The notes: generated by a model not told the origin, from the sequence alone. DNA of 64,000 bases from Polynucleobacter sp. 78F-HAINBA (GCF_018882325.1 NZ_JACVOQ010000001.1:62001-126000); one strand, 5' to 3'. Positions 48,259-57,988 are shown, numbered from the stretch's first letter. Numbers and translations are program-made.

Positions 48259-49509
48259 TTAAACCGCTTTTGCTGCGTGCAACTTAGCAATGTCATCCGC
48301 GCTATAACCAAGGTCAGCCAACACTTCATCAGTGTGCTCACCCAATACTGGTGATGGACCAACTTCAATTTCCAAATCAGAGAACTTGATTGGGCTACCA
48401 ATTGTCAAATACTTGCCACGAACTTTGTGATCAACTTCAACGATAGAGCCACTCTTACGCAAGTCTGGTGAAGCAGCCAATTCTTTCATTGAGAGCACTG
48501 GTGCGCAAGGAATATCGAACTTGCGGAGGATATCCACAGCTTCGTACTTAGTTTTGTCCTTAAGCCACTCTTCAATTGTTGCGAAGATGTCAAAGATCTT
48601 GTCTTGACGTGCTTCAGCAGTCATGTAAGCTGGATCAGTTGCCCACTCTGGCTTACCAATCGCACGTGTGATTGGCTCCCAAGCATGACCTTGAATTGTG
48701 AAGTAGATATAGGCATTAGGATCTGTTTCCCAACCCTTACACTTCAACACCCAGCCTGGCTGACCGCCGCCACCAGCGTTACCGCCACGTGGAACTACGT
48801 CAGAGAATGTACCGTGTGGATACTGTGGATACTCTTCGAGGTAGCCAATTTTGTCCAAACGTTGTTGATCGCGCAACTTCACGCGGCACAAGTTCAATAC
48901 AGCGTCTTGCATTGAGCAAGATACTTTTTGACCTTTGCCGGTTTTTTGACGTTGCATCAGTGCAGTCAAAATACCAATCGCTAAGTGCATACCAGTGTTG
49001 CTATCGCCCAAGGCAGCGGCAGAAACTGTTGGAGGACCATCCCAGAAACCAGTTGTTGAAGCGGCACCGCCAGCACACTGAGCAACGTTCTCATACACTT
49101 TTAAGTCTTCATATGAGTGACCATCGCTAAAGCCTTTTACAGATGCCATGATCATCTTTGGATTCAATTCTTGAATGCGCGCCCAGCTAAAGCCCATACG
49201 ATCCAAAGCGCCTGGACCGAAGTTCTCAACCATAACGTCAGATGTTTTGATCATCTTCTCTAAAACTTCTTTACCTTCCTGAGTCTTAGTGTCCAAAGTC
49301 AAAGAGCGCTTATTGCCGTTCAACATAGTGAAGTACAAAGCATCTGCTCCAGGGATGTCACGTAACTGGCTACGAGTTACGTCACCAGCACCTGGACGCT
49401 CTACCTTGATCACGTCTGCGCCGTACCAAGCCAATAGCTGAGTACATGCAGGACCTGCTTGTACGTGTGTGAAGTCGATGATGCGAATGCCGTCTAATGG
49501 TTTAGTCAT
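48259..49509 (-). CDS. frc: Formyl-CoA:oxalate CoA-transferase
   Basis: 416 aa. Activates oxalate to oxalyl-CoA using formyl-CoA as donor, releasing formate. Catalytic Asp is D169 ([13 protein letters not shown]), the same number as in Oxalobacter Frc, and the glycine loop GGGGQ at 246-250 is canonical. AAGGAG precedes the ATG. It lies directly downstream of oxc, completing the oxalate cycle. Confidence 0.95.
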   Translation of the reverse strand: MTKPLDGIRIIDFTHVQAGPACTQLLAWYGADVIKVERPGAGDVTRSQLRDIPGADALYFTMLNGNKRSLTLDTKTQEGKEVLEKMIKTSDVMVENFGPGALDRMGFSWARIQELNPKMIMASVKGFSDGHSYEDLKVYENVAQCAGGAASTTGFWDGPPTVSAAALGDSNTGMHLAIGILTALMQRQKTGKGQKVSCSMQDAVLNLCRVKLRDQQRLDKIGYLEEYPQYPHGTFSDVVPRGGNAGGGGQPGWVLKCKGWETDPNAYIYFTIQGHAWEPITRAIGKPEWATDPAYMTAEARQDKIFDIFATIEEWLKDKTKYEAVDILRKFDIPCAPVLSMKELAASPDLRKSGSIVEVDHKVRGKYLTIGSPIKFSDLEIEVGPSPVLGEHTDEVLADLGYSADDIAKLHAAKAV

Positions 49510-49581
49510 ATTTGATTCTCCTTAAAGTCTTTCTTATGTGTTGCTAAATTTATTCTTAAAAAATTACGTATTACCTTCGAA

Positions 49582-51291
49582 TTACTTCTTACCAGCAGCA
49601 GTGGATGGGTTCAAGTTAGTTAAACGCCCACTCTCTGTACCAGCTGTCTCATCGATCACTGCATTAATTAAGGCTGGCTTGCCCTCGGCAATTGCTTTAG
49701 TCAACGCTGCCTCTAATTCAGCTGGAGTGGTCACGTAGTAACCTTCCCCACCAAATGCTTCCATCATCTTGTCATAGCGAGCATCCTTAACGAACACAGT
49801 CGGAGCAACGTCAGCCCCGCCGGTTGGGTTCTTATCGGTACCGCGATACACGCCATTGTTATTGAAAACAACTACGGTAATTGGCAAGTTGTATCGGCAG
49901 ATTGTTTCCAACTCCATACCGCTAAAACCAAATGCGCTATCGCCCTCAACTGCAACAGTTGGCAAGCCGCTTGTTACGGCTGCACCGATGGCGTAACCCA
50001 TGCCGATACCCATGATTCCCCAAGTACCGGAATCGAAACGTTTGCGTGGCTTATACATATCGACAATTGCACGGCAATAGTCGAGTGTATTTGCGCCTTC
50101 GTTAACCAAGTTCACATCTGGGTTCTTCTTAATCACATCACGAATCGCACGCAAAGCACCGTGGAAGTTCATTGGTGAGGCTTCTTTAGCAAGAGTCTCG
50201 GCCATCTTCGCTGTGTTCTTGTCTTTCTTCTCATTGATTGCACCGATCCATTCAGCGCTTGGCTTCGGAACAGAAGCGATTCCTTTTAATAACTCACCAA
50301 CAACAGAGCCAATATCACCAATCAATGGATCATCGATTTGTACGTTGCTATCAACTTCGTTTGCTTGGATATCGATTTGGATAAATTTCTTAGGATCTTT
50401 GCCCCATGTCTTACCTTTGCCGTGTGCAAGCAACCAGTTCAAACGCGCACCAACCAACATCACCGCATCAGCTTCAGCCAATACAAATGAACGTGCTGCA
50501 GAAGCAGATTGCGCATGATTATCTGGCAACAAACCTTTAGCCATCGACATTGGTAAGTAAGGGATGCCGGATTTTTCGATCAAGTCACGAATCTCTTTAT
50601 CAGCCTGAGCATAAGCAGCGCCTTTGCCCAAGAGGATTAATGGGCGCTTAGCGCCTTTCAATACATTCAATGCACGCTCTACAGCATCGGCTGCAGGGAT
50701 TTGACGTGGAATTGGATCGATCACTTTAAAGATGGATTTTTTAGCTTCTTCCACTGGCATTGTTTGAGCCAATAGTTGTGCAGGTAAGTCCAAATACACG
50801 CCACCCGGACGACCAGAAACAGCTGCACGAATAGCGCGCGCAAAACCAATGCCGATATCTTCAATATGATTAATACGATATGCAGCTTTGCAATATGGCT
50901 TAGCAGCGTTGAGCTGATCCATCTCTTCGTAGTCGCCCTGTTGCAAGTCAACGATTTCACGCTCGCTTGAACCAGAAATCAAAATCATTGGGAAGCAGTT
51001 CACAGTGGCATTGGCCAATGCTGTTAAACCGTTCAAGAAACCAGGTGCTGATACAGTCATGCAAATACCAGGCTTTTGAGTCATGTAACCAGCAATTGCT
51101 GCAGCGTTACCTGCGTGCTGCTCGTGACGGAAACCAATGAAGCGCAAACCTTCAGCTTGAGCCAAGCGGCACAAGTCGGTAATTGGAATACCAACGAGAC
51201 CGAAGATAGTATCTAGGTCATTTGCTTTTAAGGCATCAATAACAAGATGGAAGCCATCGGTGACTTGGGTATTTTGATTATCTGTTGTCAT
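49582..51291 (-). CDS. oxc: Oxalyl-CoA decarboxylase
   Basis: 569 aa, ThDP-dependent enzyme. Converts oxalyl-CoA to formyl-CoA and CO2. N-terminal ThDP pyrimidine domain with the activating Glu region [18 protein letters not shown]-terminal ThDP-binding motif [17 protein letters not shown]...[27 protein letters not shown]. It is first of the structural genes after the Crp/Fnr-type regulator, with a 211-base upstream region that holds an FNR-type palindrome. Confidence 0.96.
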   Translation of the reverse strand: MTTDNQNTQVTDGFHLVIDALKANDLDTIFGLVGIPITDLCRLAQAEGLRFIGFRHEQHAGNAAAIAGYMTQKPGICMTVSAPGFLNGLTALANATVNCFPMILISGSSEREIVDLQQGDYEEMDQLNAAKPYCKAAYRINHIEDIGIGFARAIRAAVSGRPGGVYLDLPAQLLAQTMPVEEAKKSIFKVIDPIPRQIPAADAVERALNVLKGAKRPLILLGKGAAYAQADKEIRDLIEKSGIPYLPMSMAKGLLPDNHAQSASAARSFVLAEADAVMLVGARLNWLLAHGKGKTWGKDPKKFIQIDIQANEVDSNVQIDDPLIGDIGSVVGELLKGIASVPKPSAEWIGAINEKKDKNTAKMAETLAKEASPMNFHGALRAIRDVIKKNPDVNLVNEGANTLDYCRAIVDMYKPRKRFDSGTWGIMGIGMGYAIGAAVTSGLPTVAVEGDSAFGFSGMELETICRYNLPITVVVFNNNGVYRGTDKNPTGGADVAPTVFVKDARYDKMMEAFGGEGYYVTTPAELEAALTKAIAEGKPALINAVIDETAGTESGRLTNLNPSTAAGKK

Positions 51292-51502
51292 AGAAATTTA
51301 TAGTTAATTACACCGCCCGAACCCACAAGCTGTTCAGTGCAATTTAGCTTTCGCTAACTGTCTCCAATTAAGTTATTAGTAATGCCACGAGTAACTATAA
51401 GCATACCCGTTTAGGCTGAGATGAATCTTAGGCTCGGGCATGGGGTTCATCATTGACTTCGGTCAATTTCCCCTGAAATCTAGAAACAACTGGGGTTTCT
51501 AA
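51292..51502 (-). promoter_or_regulatory. oxc upstream region with candidate class II promoter
   Basis: 211 bases between the regulator and oxc. On the minus strand a TAAGAT hexamer lies about 32 bases downstream of the centre of the FNR-type palindrome, the spacing expected when an activator sits at about -41.5. The resulting leader would be about 125 bases. An alternative -10 (TATAGT) lies closer to oxc. Promoter assignments are inference. Confidence 0.45.
51452..51467. promoter_or_regulatory. FNR/Crp-family palindrome upstream of oxc
   Basis: ATTGAC, TTCG, GTCAAT: a perfect palindrome containing TTGA-N6-TCAA, the FNR/FixK/Dnr-type operator. It is not followed by a T run on either strand, which argues against a terminator. 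The adjacent regulator carries the E-xx-SR recognition residues that in FNR read this half-site. Confidence 0.6.
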
Positions 51503-52120
51503 TTAGACGAAGAGCTCTTTATGCTTTGTTTTTAAGCGACTCAAAGTCTCTGGGGAGAGGTTGAGGTAGGCGGCAAGCTCTTTTTTAGGGAGTAATTCAA
51601 ATAAGTCTTCGTATTTACGTAAAAACCGCTCTACACGGCCTGGAGCATCGAGCATATGCAAGGTGATCGTATGAGCCATGATCTCGCTCATCAGGCGCAT
51701 CACTTCAAACTCAAAGCTTTCCTTGAGGGGCTTGTGGGCATCTAAAAACTCAGCCCACTTCTTGAGCGGCATACGCGCAACACGGGCTTTGGTTACCGAG
51801 GCAATGCTATATGGAGCTGCGGTCTTGAGGCGCCAAGCTGCATAACTCGTCTCGATATCTTTTTCGATAGCAAAACGCAAAATCATCTCTTTTGCATCAG
51901 CACTAGAAACAATGCGCTTCAAGATTCCGTCCAGAACAAAGTACTGCTCCATTTGGTGATCACCTTGATGAAGCAGAATTTCTGATTTTTTGAGGTCTGA
52001 GATAACTAAATGGCGCTCTAAATCAGCCATTGCCTCAGGATCCAAGCTTTTTAACACCGAGTTTTGGCTCAGTTGCAAACGAATCAGATTTTTTTCGGGG
52101 TGCTTGTCTAATGCTGTCAT
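51503..52120 (-). CDS. Crp/Fnr-family transcriptional regulator of the oxalate cluster
   Basis: 205 aa: cyclic-nucleotide-binding-type beta barrel (about 25-120), long dimerisation helix (about 125-155) and winged HTH (about 160-205). The recognition helix SPETLSRL carries E191, S194 and R195, the residues by which FNR reads TTGA. There is no cysteine in the protein, so it is not an Fe-S oxygen sensor; its effector is unknown. It lies upstream of oxc on the same strand with the matching palindrome between them, so control of oxalate use is likely. Confidence 0.88.
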   Translation of the reverse strand: MTALDKHPEKNLIRLQLSQNSVLKSLDPEAMADLERHLVISDLKKSEILLHQGDHQMEQYFVLDGILKRIVSSADAKEMILRFAIEKDIETSYAAWRLKTAAPYSIASVTKARVARMPLKKWAEFLDAHKPLKESFEFEVMRLMSEIMAHTITLHMLDAPGRVERFLRKYEDLFELLPKKELAAYLNLSPETLSRLKTKHKELFV

Positions 52121-52204
52121 GAATCCTTAATCCTAGAGCCTGTATTGTAGGCTTTTTTGGCTTTTTCAGCCGATCCAGAGCCACTCTGAGATAGAATTGC
52201 GGGG

Positions 52205-52405
52205 TCGTGGTGCTTTATTGCAGTGCAATAAAGTTAAACGGGAAACACTAAACGTGTGCTGCCCCCGCAACGGTAAGTAAATGCGCCCTAACTTCAAGGT
52301 GAAGGTGTCAGGAGTCTGAGTAAGCCACTGTGCGTGTCAATTGCATGGGAAGGCCAGATTCTGAGATTTGCTAGCCCGGATACCGGCCAAGACAGGTGGA
52401 ATTTT
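52205..52405 (+). ncRNA. Cobalamin (B12) riboswitch
   Basis: All the hallmark blocks of the AdoCbl aptamer occur in order: GGTGC near 52211, GGGAA, GCTGCCCCCGCAACGGTAA at about 52256-52276, GCCACTG near 52325, GGGAAGG near 52348, and the B12 box AGCCCGGATACCGGCC at 52373-52388. It precedes the btuB-type gene by about 150 bases, which hold the expression platform. Binding of B12 should lower expression of the downstream uptake genes. Boundaries are approximate. Confidence 0.93.
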
Positions 52406-52553
52406 GCGGACGGGGATCTTCGCGCGCCGATGAAGCATCCCTAGTCAAGCTGGCTAGATGCCCAATTGACGCCTGAACTCTCAAAAAGTGAAATTCTGTT
52501 CGACCCAGCTTACGGGGAAGTTAGCTAGGTGATTCGAAGGCAGAAAGTTCATC
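52406..52553 (+). promoter_or_regulatory. Expression platform between B12 riboswitch and btuB
   Basis: About 150 bases without a gene. Several complementary pieces (GTCAA / TTGAC; CTAG / CTAG; AGCTGGCTAG against TTAGCTAGG) could form alternative stems. No strong terminator hairpin with a T run is seen, so control of translation initiation is more likely. GAAGGCAG before the ATG is the probable ribosome site. Confidence 0.45.
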
Positions 52554-54491
52554 ATGAAACAGCAGTTCAGTAGTAAAACCCTAGTCGCCCTTCTTTGCGG
52601 CGCAGCAATAACACTCAGTACAGGAGCATTCCCACAAAGCAACTCAACGGTTTCGGTAACCAATTCACCGAATCCTATGAATCCAATCATTGTGACGGCA
52701 ACAAGAACGCCCACAAAAGCAAGTGATGTGTTGGCAGACAACATCTACATTGGCTCCGAAGAGATTGCTCAAGCAGGACAGACAAGCCTAGTTGAGTTAT
52801 TACAAAGACAGCGGGGAGTTGAAATATCAAATAATGGTGGCCCCGGCTCAGTTGCCAGCGTTTATCTTAGAGGCACTAGTAATCAACAAAGCTTGTTGCT
52901 AATCGATGGAGTAAGGTCTGACTCGGGGATGCTTGGTGGCCCCTCATGGTGGGCTATCCCACTCTCAATCATTGATCATATTGAGGTTATTTTTGGCCCA
53001 CAAAGCAGTCTCTATGGCTCGGATGCAATTGGTGGTGTAGTACAGATATTTACAAAAACTGGTGAAGGACCGATGCAAGTTGGCGCATCAGCTGGCTATG
53101 GGACTTACGGAACATCTATTTCAGAAGCAAGCATTTTTGGAAGCACTGGGGCTGACAAAAACACAAAATATGCATTGAGTGCAACTCAAGAAATCTCCAT
53201 GGGGTTTAATACGATTGCAAAAAATAATGCCGAGAGAAGCTACTACGCACCAACATCTCTTGCATATAGAACTGGCTATGTTAAAGATGGGGCAGCCGGG
53301 AAAATTAGCCATGAGTATCTAAAAGGGCAAGAAATAGGTATTCAATTTTTTGCCGCTAGAAATCGATCCCAATATCCCGGATACAACGGAATTGGCAATC
53401 AAATAAACAGCCAGAGCACATATACACTTTTCTCAAAAAATCAAATTAATGAAAACTGGAAAAGCTTGCTACAAGCATCGCAATCATATGATCTCGGGCA
53501 GGACATAACAACCACTGGCAATCCGATAGCTAACACAAAACAAAATATCTATAACTGGCAAAACGATTTCAAAATTGGTTTTGATACATTGCAAATCCTG
53601 GCGGAAAGAAGGGTGCAGAGCGTTTTTACTAATCAGCCGAATTACAATACATCTTACCTTCCTGAGGACTTTAGCCAAACTCGCAATACAAACTCAGTTG
53701 CAGCAATGTATCAACTCGCACGTAATGCCCATCTAGCTAACTTTGCAATTAGAAATGACAACATTTCAGGCTATGGTTCGCAAAATACAGGCAGCGCTTC
53801 TTATGGATACTTCTTTACAAAAGAGTTGCGTGCAAATATTAACTATGGCACCGGGTTTAGAGCTCCAACTTTTAATGATTTGTACTATCCAGGTTATGGG
53901 AATCAAGCCGTTCAAGCAGAAAAAAGTAAAAATACAGAGGTTGGCCTGCAGTACGAAACAAGAATTTTTGAATCAAAGCTGGCTGCATATAGCAACACTA
54001 TAAGCAACCTTATTCAAGGTTCAGGTAGCTCTGCGACTGGCTGTCCCGCCGGAACGTGGGGTCAATCTGGGTGCGCTATAAATGTCTCGGCAGCAAAAAT
54101 CACGGGTATCTCGTTTGGAAATATTGCAAGAATTGGCCACTTCAATCTTCGGGCTTCATTTGACCAACAAAATCCAGTTAACGAAGGCACAGGGACAGTC
54201 CTCGCTAAACGCGCAAAACAATTCGGGAATGCCGGCATTGAATATCAAAAGGGATTTTTAACTTCAGGTGTTGAAGGAACCTTCTCCGGAAGAAGGTCCG
54301 ATAGTTATCCTGCAGATGCCGGAATGGGAGGTTACGCAATATTTAATCTATACGGCAGTTATGAATTTTCAAAAGACTGGACATTGTTTGGTCGCTGGAA
54401 TAATGTCATGAACAAGGATTATCAGCTAACGTATGGCTATAACACCCCAGGCTCTAATGTCTTTGCCGGCATCCGCTATGCAATGAAGTAA
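52554..54491 (+). CDS. btuB: TonB-dependent vitamin B12 receptor
   Basis: 645 aa. Signal peptide (about 1-27), TonB box with PIIVTATRTP near residue 43, plug domain (LVELLQRQRGVEISNNGGPGSVASVYLRG, then LYGSDAIGGVVQIFT), and a barrel ending in an aromatic-basic strand (GIRYAMK). Imports cobalamin across the outer membrane using TonB energy. B12 specificity is inferred from the riboswitch and the BtuFCD genes that follow. Local base composition is more AT-rich, with more AGA codons, than in neighbouring genes. Confidence 0.93.
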   Translation: MKQQFSSKTLVALLCGAAITLSTGAFPQSNSTVSVTNSPNPMNPIIVTATRTPTKASDVLADNIYIGSEEIAQAGQTSLVELLQRQRGVEISNNGGPGSVASVYLRGTSNQQSLLLIDGVRSDSGMLGGPSWWAIPLSIIDHIEVIFGPQSSLYGSDAIGGVVQIFTKTGEGPMQVGASAGYGTYGTSISEASIFGSTGADKNTKYALSATQEISMGFNTIAKNNAERSYYAPTSLAYRTGYVKDGAAGKISHEYLKGQEIGIQFFAARNRSQYPGYNGIGNQINSQSTYTLFSKNQINENWKSLLQASQSYDLGQDITTTGNPIANTKQNIYNWQNDFKIGFDTLQILAERRVQSVFTNQPNYNTSYLPEDFSQTRNTNSVAAMYQLARNAHLANFAIRNDNISGYGSQNTGSASYGYFFTKELRANINYGTGFRAPTFNDLYYPGYGNQAVQAEKSKNTEVGLQYETRIFESKLAAYSNTISNLIQGSGSSATGCPAGTWGQSGCAINVSAAKITGISFGNIARIGHFNLRASFDQQNPVNEGTGTVLAKRAKQFGNAGIEYQKGFLTSGVEGTFSGRRSDSYPADAGMGGYAIFNLYGSYEFSKDWTLFGRWNNVMNKDYQLTYGYNTPGSNVFAGIRYAMK

Positions 54492-54494
54492 TTC

Positions 54495-55400
54495 ATGAAA
54501 ATATTCACCCAACCCTCGACCCGGTCGCACTATTTGGCGGTCGGGGTTGCTATATTTCTCTTGGGATTCTCCTTAGCCGTTTTTGCTGCACCGGTTTCGG
54601 TAGCTGATGACCGAGGGGTTGTAGTGGTGTTTGATAAACCACCTCAGCGCATTGTGAGTTTGCTACCTTCTCTCACCGAGTCTGTTTGTGCCCTGGGTAA
54701 ATGCAGTGCTTTGGTTGGTGTTGATCGATTCTCCAATTGGCCAAAATCAATTCAAGACTTGCCTAAGCTTGGTGGCATGGGAGATGTCAATATCGAGCGC
54801 ATCGTGCAACTCAAGCCCGATGTTGTCTTGCTCGAGAAAGCCTCCCCTGTGATTGCTCGATTAAATGGCTTGAGCATCAAAACATTCGCGCTGGATATTA
54901 AATCTATGAGTGACGAGGAGCGCGCCCTTCAGAAGTTAGATCTTGTATTGGGAACCTCCGAGAGCGGTCGAGTATGGAATCAAATCCAGAAAGAAATCCT
55001 ACGTGCCAACAAGCTACTACCTGCTAAAGGTGGAAATATTCACGTGTACTTTGAAGTGAATCCTGCGCTATTTGCAGCTGGCAGCACTTCTTTCATTGGT
55101 GAAATTCTGACCCAATTAAATTTGTTTAACATCATTCCAAAAGCGCTAGGGCCATTTCCGAAAATCAATCCTGAGTTTGTGGTGCAAGCTAGACCAGATG
55201 TCATCCTCCTGACCGAATCAACGGTGGCTGATATTCGGAAGCGTCCTGGATGGAATTCCATTCCAGCAGTTGCTAAGAACCGAATTTGCGCATTTACTGG
55301 CGATCAAAACGACGTCTTAGTTCGACCGGTACCTCGAATGGGAGAAGCTGCACTCATCATTTCTAATTGCATTCAACAGAAGATGTCATCATCTCGGTAA
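54495..55400 (+). CDS. btuF: Cobalamin ABC transporter periplasmic binding protein
   Basis: 301 aa, class III binding protein of the BtuF/FhuD type. Hydrophobic export segment (about 14-32), then RIVSLLPSLTESVCALGKCSALVGVDRFSNWP and LKPDVVLL. Receives B12 from the receptor and passes it to the inner-membrane permease. It begins 3 bases after btuB and its stop overlaps the btuC start. Confidence 0.92.
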   Translation: MKIFTQPSTRSHYLAVGVAIFLLGFSLAVFAAPVSVADDRGVVVVFDKPPQRIVSLLPSLTESVCALGKCSALVGVDRFSNWPKSIQDLPKLGGMGDVNIERIVQLKPDVVLLEKASPVIARLNGLSIKTFALDIKSMSDEERALQKLDLVLGTSESGRVWNQIQKEILRANKLLPAKGGNIHVYFEVNPALFAAGSTSFIGEILTQLNLFNIIPKALGPFPKINPEFVVQARPDVILLTESTVADIRKRPGWNSIPAVAKNRICAFTGDQNDVLVRPVPRMGEAALIISNCIQQKMSSSR

Positions 55401-56377
55401 TGCAAAAAAATCATTTTCTTGGCAAGTTATCAGGCCTCCTCATTCTGAGTGCGGTTCTAGTGCTGCTTGGGACCCTGCTTGGAAGCGCGGGCTCTAGCTG
55501 GAATTTGCAAGGATCAGATCAAACTATTTTGTTTGACATTCGACTTCCGCGATCATTGGGCGCCTATCTTGCTGGCGCTTTATTAGGGCTTGCTGGTGGT
55601 ATTGCGCAAAGCTTATTTCGTAACCCCCTAGCTGATCCCTACTTACTTGGGAGTGCATCTGGCGCGCTACTTGGTGTCGGCAGCATTCTATGCTTTGCCT
55701 ATCTTGGTAACTCTTGGCTGGAAGTTATTGGGCTCAATGGTGGCGCATTCCTCGGGGCATTGATTGGCGTTCTCGCCTCACTTGTTTTAGCTGGCGGCTA
55801 TCGCAGCTCCTTGCGCCTCTTATTGTCTGGAGTAGTCATCAGCGTCATTTTGGGCGCCGCAAATTCGTTATTTACATTCATCCGACCCGATCTATTTCAA
55901 AGCATTCAATCTTTCATGCTGGGCAATACAACATTATTGAATTGGTCTGGCGTCGAGATGATGACTATTGCTTTGTTTATTTGCATACTCACCACCCTCA
56001 TCATCAGCCCTGTGCTTGACGCCTTATCGCTCGGTGAAAATACCGCCCGCACCTTAGGCTTGCCACTAGATCAACTACGTCTGATATTGATTGGCATTCT
56101 TGCTCTTGCTACTGGATGTGCCGTTGCGCAAACTGGCCTTGTAGCATTTGTTGGATTGGCAGCTCCGCACTTAGTCAGAAAACTTTCTGGTGGGCGGCAA
56201 CGAGCTCAACTTGTATTCTCCTGCCTGAGCGGCGGCATCTTATTACTCAGCTCGGATCTGATTGCACGCACCCTCTTTGCACCGATTGAAATCCCCGTTG
56301 GTGTTGTGACAGCAGTCTTGGGCGGCATCTATTTGCTGGTTCTATTGAGAAGAGCGCCTATTGGAGTGCGCTCATGA
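55400..56377 (+). CDS. btuC: Cobalamin ABC transporter permease (FecCD family)
   Basis: About 325 aa with nine to ten membrane segments. Family motifs: DIRLPRSLGAYLAGALLGLAGGIAQSLFRNPLADPYLLGSASGA and GLVAFVGLAAPHLVRKLSGG. The ATG overlapping the btuF stop (TAATG) is chosen over an earlier TTG. Ends in an ATGA overlap with the ATPase gene. Confidence 0.93.
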   Translation: MQKNHFLGKLSGLLILSAVLVLLGTLLGSAGSSWNLQGSDQTILFDIRLPRSLGAYLAGALLGLAGGIAQSLFRNPLADPYLLGSASGALLGVGSILCFAYLGNSWLEVIGLNGGAFLGALIGVLASLVLAGGYRSSLRLLLSGVVISVILGAANSLFTFIRPDLFQSIQSFMLGNTTLLNWSGVEMMTIALFICILTTLIISPVLDALSLGENTARTLGLPLDQLRLILIGILALATGCAVAQTGLVAFVGLAAPHLVRKLSGGRQRAQLVFSCLSGGILLLSSDLIARTLFAPIEIPVGVVTAVLGGIYLLVLLRRAPIGVRS

Positions 56378-57135
56378 AAATCCGCCAACTCAATGTATAT
56401 AGAGGCCCCTGCGCCATCCTCTCTGACCTGAATGTAGATATTCCTCGGGGAAAGTGGACTAGTGTCATTGGTCCCAATGGTGCAGGTAAATCTTCTCTAC
56501 TACAAGCCATAACAAGCTTACTCAAGTGTGATGGGTCAATCACAGTTGATGATGTCAATATTTCAGCGCTCACTCAAAAAGATCTTGCAAGGAAAATAGC
56601 TTGGCTTGATCAAGCCTCAAACACCTCAGATGAATTTGGCGACTCTCTTAGCGCGTATGACACCGTCATGTTGGGCCGCCTACCCCATCAAAGCTGGCTA
56701 CATCTACCCTCCCAGAACGATAACGCAGTAGTTGAACAAGCTTTACAACAAACAGATGCCTGGCATTTACGCCAACGCCCACTACAGCAGCTATCAGGAG
56801 GGGAGCGCCAGCGAGTCTTATTGGCCCGTCTTCTTGCCGTCGGCTCAGATATCCTTCTCATGGATGAGCCACTAGCTAATTTAGACCCTCCTCATCAAGC
56901 CGATTTCTTAAAATGGCAAGGCACTTTGCTGGCACAAGGCAAAACCTTGGTAACCGTGTTGCATGAAATTCATTTTGCGCTCAGAGCTGACCATGTAGTC
57001 ATGCTCAATAAGGGCAAAGTCCATTTTCAAGGATCAAGTCAAGATCCTGCAACCCATCAAGCCCTCATTAGCTTATTTGATGGCCGTATTCGCCTAGAAA
57101 AGCTTGGTGGTGATTGGGTGGCTTTACCCAATTAA
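56374..57135 (+). CDS. btuD: Cobalamin ABC transporter ATPase
   Basis: 253 aa. Walker A GPNGAGKSS (33-41), signature LSGGERQRVLLARLL near residue 136, Walker B ILLMDEPLANLD, switch His in TVLHEIHFA. Powers B12 import with BtuC and BtuF. Last gene of the riboswitch-led operon. No cobalamin synthesis genes are in the window. Confidence 0.93.
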   Translation: MKIRQLNVYRGPCAILSDLNVDIPRGKWTSVIGPNGAGKSSLLQAITSLLKCDGSITVDDVNISALTQKDLARKIAWLDQASNTSDEFGDSLSAYDTVMLGRLPHQSWLHLPSQNDNAVVEQALQQTDAWHLRQRPLQQLSGGERQRVLLARLLAVGSDILLMDEPLANLDPPHQADFLKWQGTLLAQGKTLVTVLHEIHFALRADHVVMLNKGKVHFQGSSQDPATHQALISLFDGRIRLEKLGGDWVALPN

Positions 57136-57186
57136 GCCCAAAATCAGGGGTTTCACAAAGCTTTTCCCTAAGGCTACAATGCCTAT

Positions 57187-57471
57187 ATGACCGAGTACAC
57201 CCCTCATATCCCGAGCGACTCTACTGAATCCGATTCGATAGCTGCATCGCTGCAGAGATTATCCAAGAAAATTCAACTGATCTCTGACGCCGTTAAAGCG
57301 CTGCATCAAGATCGCAGTCAGCTAGAAACCAAAATTGAGGATGCACAAAAGCGGATTCAACATATTTTGAGTCGCCTTCCAGAACAAAGTGACGGACGTC
57401 AATTGAACCTACTCGGCGAGCCCGTGACACCAACCAATCCAGAGGATGACAATGAGCCAACAACGCATTGA
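57187..57471 (+). CDS. Small coiled-coil protein upstream of zapA
   Basis: 94 aa. An acidic, disordered N-terminus is followed by a heptad-like helix of about 50 residues (about 20-68: LQRLSKKIQLISDAVKALHQ and on) and a polar tail. It overlaps the zapA start. Small coiled-coil genes, often called ZapB-like or TIGR02449, occupy this place in related bacteria. A role in division with ZapA is plausible but not shown. Confidence 0.65.
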   Translation: MTEYTPHIPSDSTESDSIAASLQRLSKKIQLISDAVKALHQDRSQLETKIEDAQKRIQHILSRLPEQSDGRQLNLLGEPVTPTNPEDDNEPTTH

Positions 57472-57808
57472 AGTAACCCTCGCCGGTCAAAAGATCACAT
57501 TAGCAACCAGCGCCGAGCATGAGCCATTACTTCGTGCGGCTTGCACATTAGTCGATGAACAAATTCAATTAGCAATTAATGGTGGTAATCGCAGCATTGA
57601 GCGTGCCAGCATGATGGCTGCACTGAAGATCGCTGGTGATCTCATTAAATTGCAAACCGCTTCTGAGCAAACTCCAGCTCAGAGTCATTCATCCAATCCA
57701 GAAGAGATTGCTCGACTCCAGAATGAAATTCATACCCTGGAAGATCAAGTGGATGCTCTGATGCAAAGCCTTTCCCTGCCTGGTTCGCCAAGGCCAATAG
57801 TTCCTTGA
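57452..57808 (+). CDS. zapA: Cell division protein ZapA
   Basis: 118 aa. Binds and bundles FtsZ at the division ring. Family blocks: QRIEVTLAGQKITLATSAEHEPLLRAACTLVDEQI, ERASMMAALKIAGDLI, and a C-terminal coiled coil. The second of two close ATGs is chosen because AGAGG lies 6 bases before it. The last 12 codons overlap the 5' strand of the 6S RNA closing stem. Confidence 0.92.
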   Translation: MSQQRIEVTLAGQKITLATSAEHEPLLRAACTLVDEQIQLAINGGNRSIERASMMAALKIAGDLIKLQTASEQTPAQSHSSNPEEIARLQNEIHTLEDQVDALMQSLSLPGSPRPIVP

Positions 57809-57988
57809 ACCGATGCGCAAGCATCAGGAACGATCTTTACACTGTGGGCGTGAGCGTTTCGAATCTTCACAGTGGCAGCTTCGCGCTGCTCACTCCCTGA
57901 ACTTCTTAATGCACCCGAAGCAGAGTAGCCGTTCCACCTTGAACCTTAGGGTTCAGGATGACGGCCTAGCGGCTAAGGCGGGGAATTC
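57771..57988 (+). ncRNA. ssrS: 6S RNA
   Basis: Sits directly after zapA, the conserved 6S RNA locus. The 3' block CCTTGAACC...AGGGTTCAGGATGACGGCC followed by GGCGGGG matches the E. coli 6S 3' half, and 5' GGTTCGCCAAGGCC...CCTTGAACCGATG matches its 5' half. Closing stem: TCCCTGCCT (57773-57781) pairs with AGGCGGGGA (57976-57984), leaving a large central region. 6S RNA binds sigma-70 RNA polymerase in stationary phase. Ends are approximate; the 5' end overlaps zapA. Confidence 0.85.

Noticed and set aside
51452..51467. Terminator of the Crp/Fnr-type gene
   Set aside because: The palindrome is short and has no T run on the minus strand; an operator explains it better.
57860..57880. tRNA-like TTCGAATC stretch
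   Set aside because: It lies inside the 6S RNA, and no acceptor stem or cloverleaf can be drawn around it.
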